Assembly: GCA_964618895.1 (NCBI GenBank)
Contig: CAZUDO010000130.1
Span: forward strand, 1-30,400
Direction of reading: 5' to 3'
Source: CAZUDO01 sp964618895
Lineage (GTDB): Bacteria; Desulfobacterota; Binatia; DP-6
Length of the DNA: 30,400 nt
The notes beneath the pieces are model-generated. The model searched no databases and was not told the DNA's origin. It saw only the letters and a list, made by a program, of their open reading frames with translations. Position numbers and translations under genes: made by a program. Positions 30,135 through 30,400 of this stretch are shown here, piece after piece. Numbering within the stretch: the stretch's first letter is position 1; each line of letters begins with the position of its first letter.

Positions 30135-30400
30135 ATGTCCGGTTGCGCCCGTGATCTCCCGTCGCTACCAGGAGGGGTGCGCGCGGTGCTGTTTGATCTC
30201 GACGACACGTTGCTCGACTACTCGAGTGCGGTCGCACGGTGCTGGCGGCAGGCGTGTGCGCTGGTCACCAACGGCGACGCCGGGATGCAGCGGGACAAGC
30301 TCGCACGCTTCGACCTGGCGCCCTGCTTCGATGTCATCCTGATCGAGGGCGAGTTCGGGACCGGCAAGCCGGACGCGGCGGTGTACCACCACGTGCTGGG
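30135..30400 (+). CDS. HAD-superfamily hydrolase lacking its cap region (partial, runs off the right edge)
   Basis: From ATG 30135 (or GTG 30177/30186 near an AGGAGG at 30170-30175) the frame reads 'VRAVLFDLDDTLLDYSSAV', the HAD motif I with both Asp residues. Only about 20 residues later comes 'ALVTNGDAGMQRDKL', the motif II region. Then follow 'FDVILIEGEFGTGKPDAAVYHHVL', which contains the motif III Lys. In normal haloacid-dehalogenase-type phosphatases about 80-100 residues of cap domain lie between motifs I and II. Here they are missing with the frame preserved. The C terminus is outside the window. By family it would be a phosphatase or dehalogenase; without the cap, folding and specificity are doubtful. 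Confidence 0.75.
   Translation, partial: MSGCARDLPSLPGGVRAVLFDLDDTLLDYSSAVARCWRQACALVTNGDAGMQRDKLARFDLAPCFDVILIEGEFGTGKPDAAVYHHVL

Noticed and set aside
27730..30342. Plus-strand open frame of 870 codons
   Set aside because: Antisense to the ferritin-like and RAYT genes, with no motif of its own.

Overview
The window is GC-rich, densely coded DNA with mostly GTG/ATG starts and Shine-Dalgarno-type ribosome sites. Several features suggest an uncultured, soil- or groundwater-type Deltaproteobacteria-like lineage, for example Binatia/Desulfobacterota-like. They are secreted proteins with 'CDDGNxCTxDxC' cysteine-rich modules and 'CYK..DQFG..LCxPxxK' repeats, an AddAB pair with two nuclease domains, long lysine-rich HU proteins and a REP-associated transposase. 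The taxonomic placement is inference; no rRNA or tRNA gene is visible.

Left part (1-3.2 kb): the right end of an ISL3-type insertion sequence abuts a membrane-protein gene that may have lost its 5' end. A DUF4105 (Lnb-periplasmic-domain-like) membrane enzyme and an outer-membrane beta-barrel 'transporter' follow in the same direction. A C-terminal fragment of a MazF/PemK toxin starts directly after the barrel gene's stop codon.

Scrap zone (3.2-5.07 kb): a recent partial duplication of the addB 5' end is joined to a SEC-C zinc-motif scrap. Next come a compact, apparently intact toxin-antitoxin pair (MqsR-like toxin, YgiT-type zinc-finger antitoxin), a frameshifted remnant of an ethylbenzene-dehydrogenase-type haem-binding domain, an oppositely oriented remnant of an AAA-type ATPase of the cyclase-associated kind, and a C-rich period-11 repeat.

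Centre (5.07-18.8 kb): a minus-strand pair encodes a secreted modular trypsin-like peptidase and a small secreted partner. The complete addB-addA recombination-repair operon is divergent to it. AddA's stop lies 4 bp from the stop of a convergent membrane/spermidine-synthase-like fusion protein. Two tandem HU-family nucleoid-protein genes follow, each with its own copy of the same promoter-like block.

Right-centre (18.8-25.1 kb): two large minus-strand genes are 49 bp apart. The upstream one encodes a secreted protein combining an N-terminal Cys/His domain, the cysteine-rich and CY-repeat modules, and a caspase/CHAT-like C-terminal domain. The downstream one encodes a subtilisin-like protein with an EF-hand-like insert, an unusual active site and a beta-propeller-like tail. 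The caspase-like protein and the trypsin-like protein at 5.4-7.8 kb share the same middle scaffold but carry unrelated protease domains. This looks like a secreted, swappable-protease system and is the strongest candidate here for something undescribed.

Right end (25.1-30.4 kb): a PaaI-type thioesterase, a 228-bp composite palindrome of six hairpins, a membrane-anchored SGNH hydrolase, an internally shortened GST, a diiron ferritin-like protein, a RAYT (REP transposase) with a damaged C terminus, and a HAD hydrolase that lacks its cap region and runs off the window. The palindrome and the RAYT may be a REP/RAYT pair. Many truncated, frameshifted or internally deleted genes point to ongoing gene decay, or in part to assembly error.
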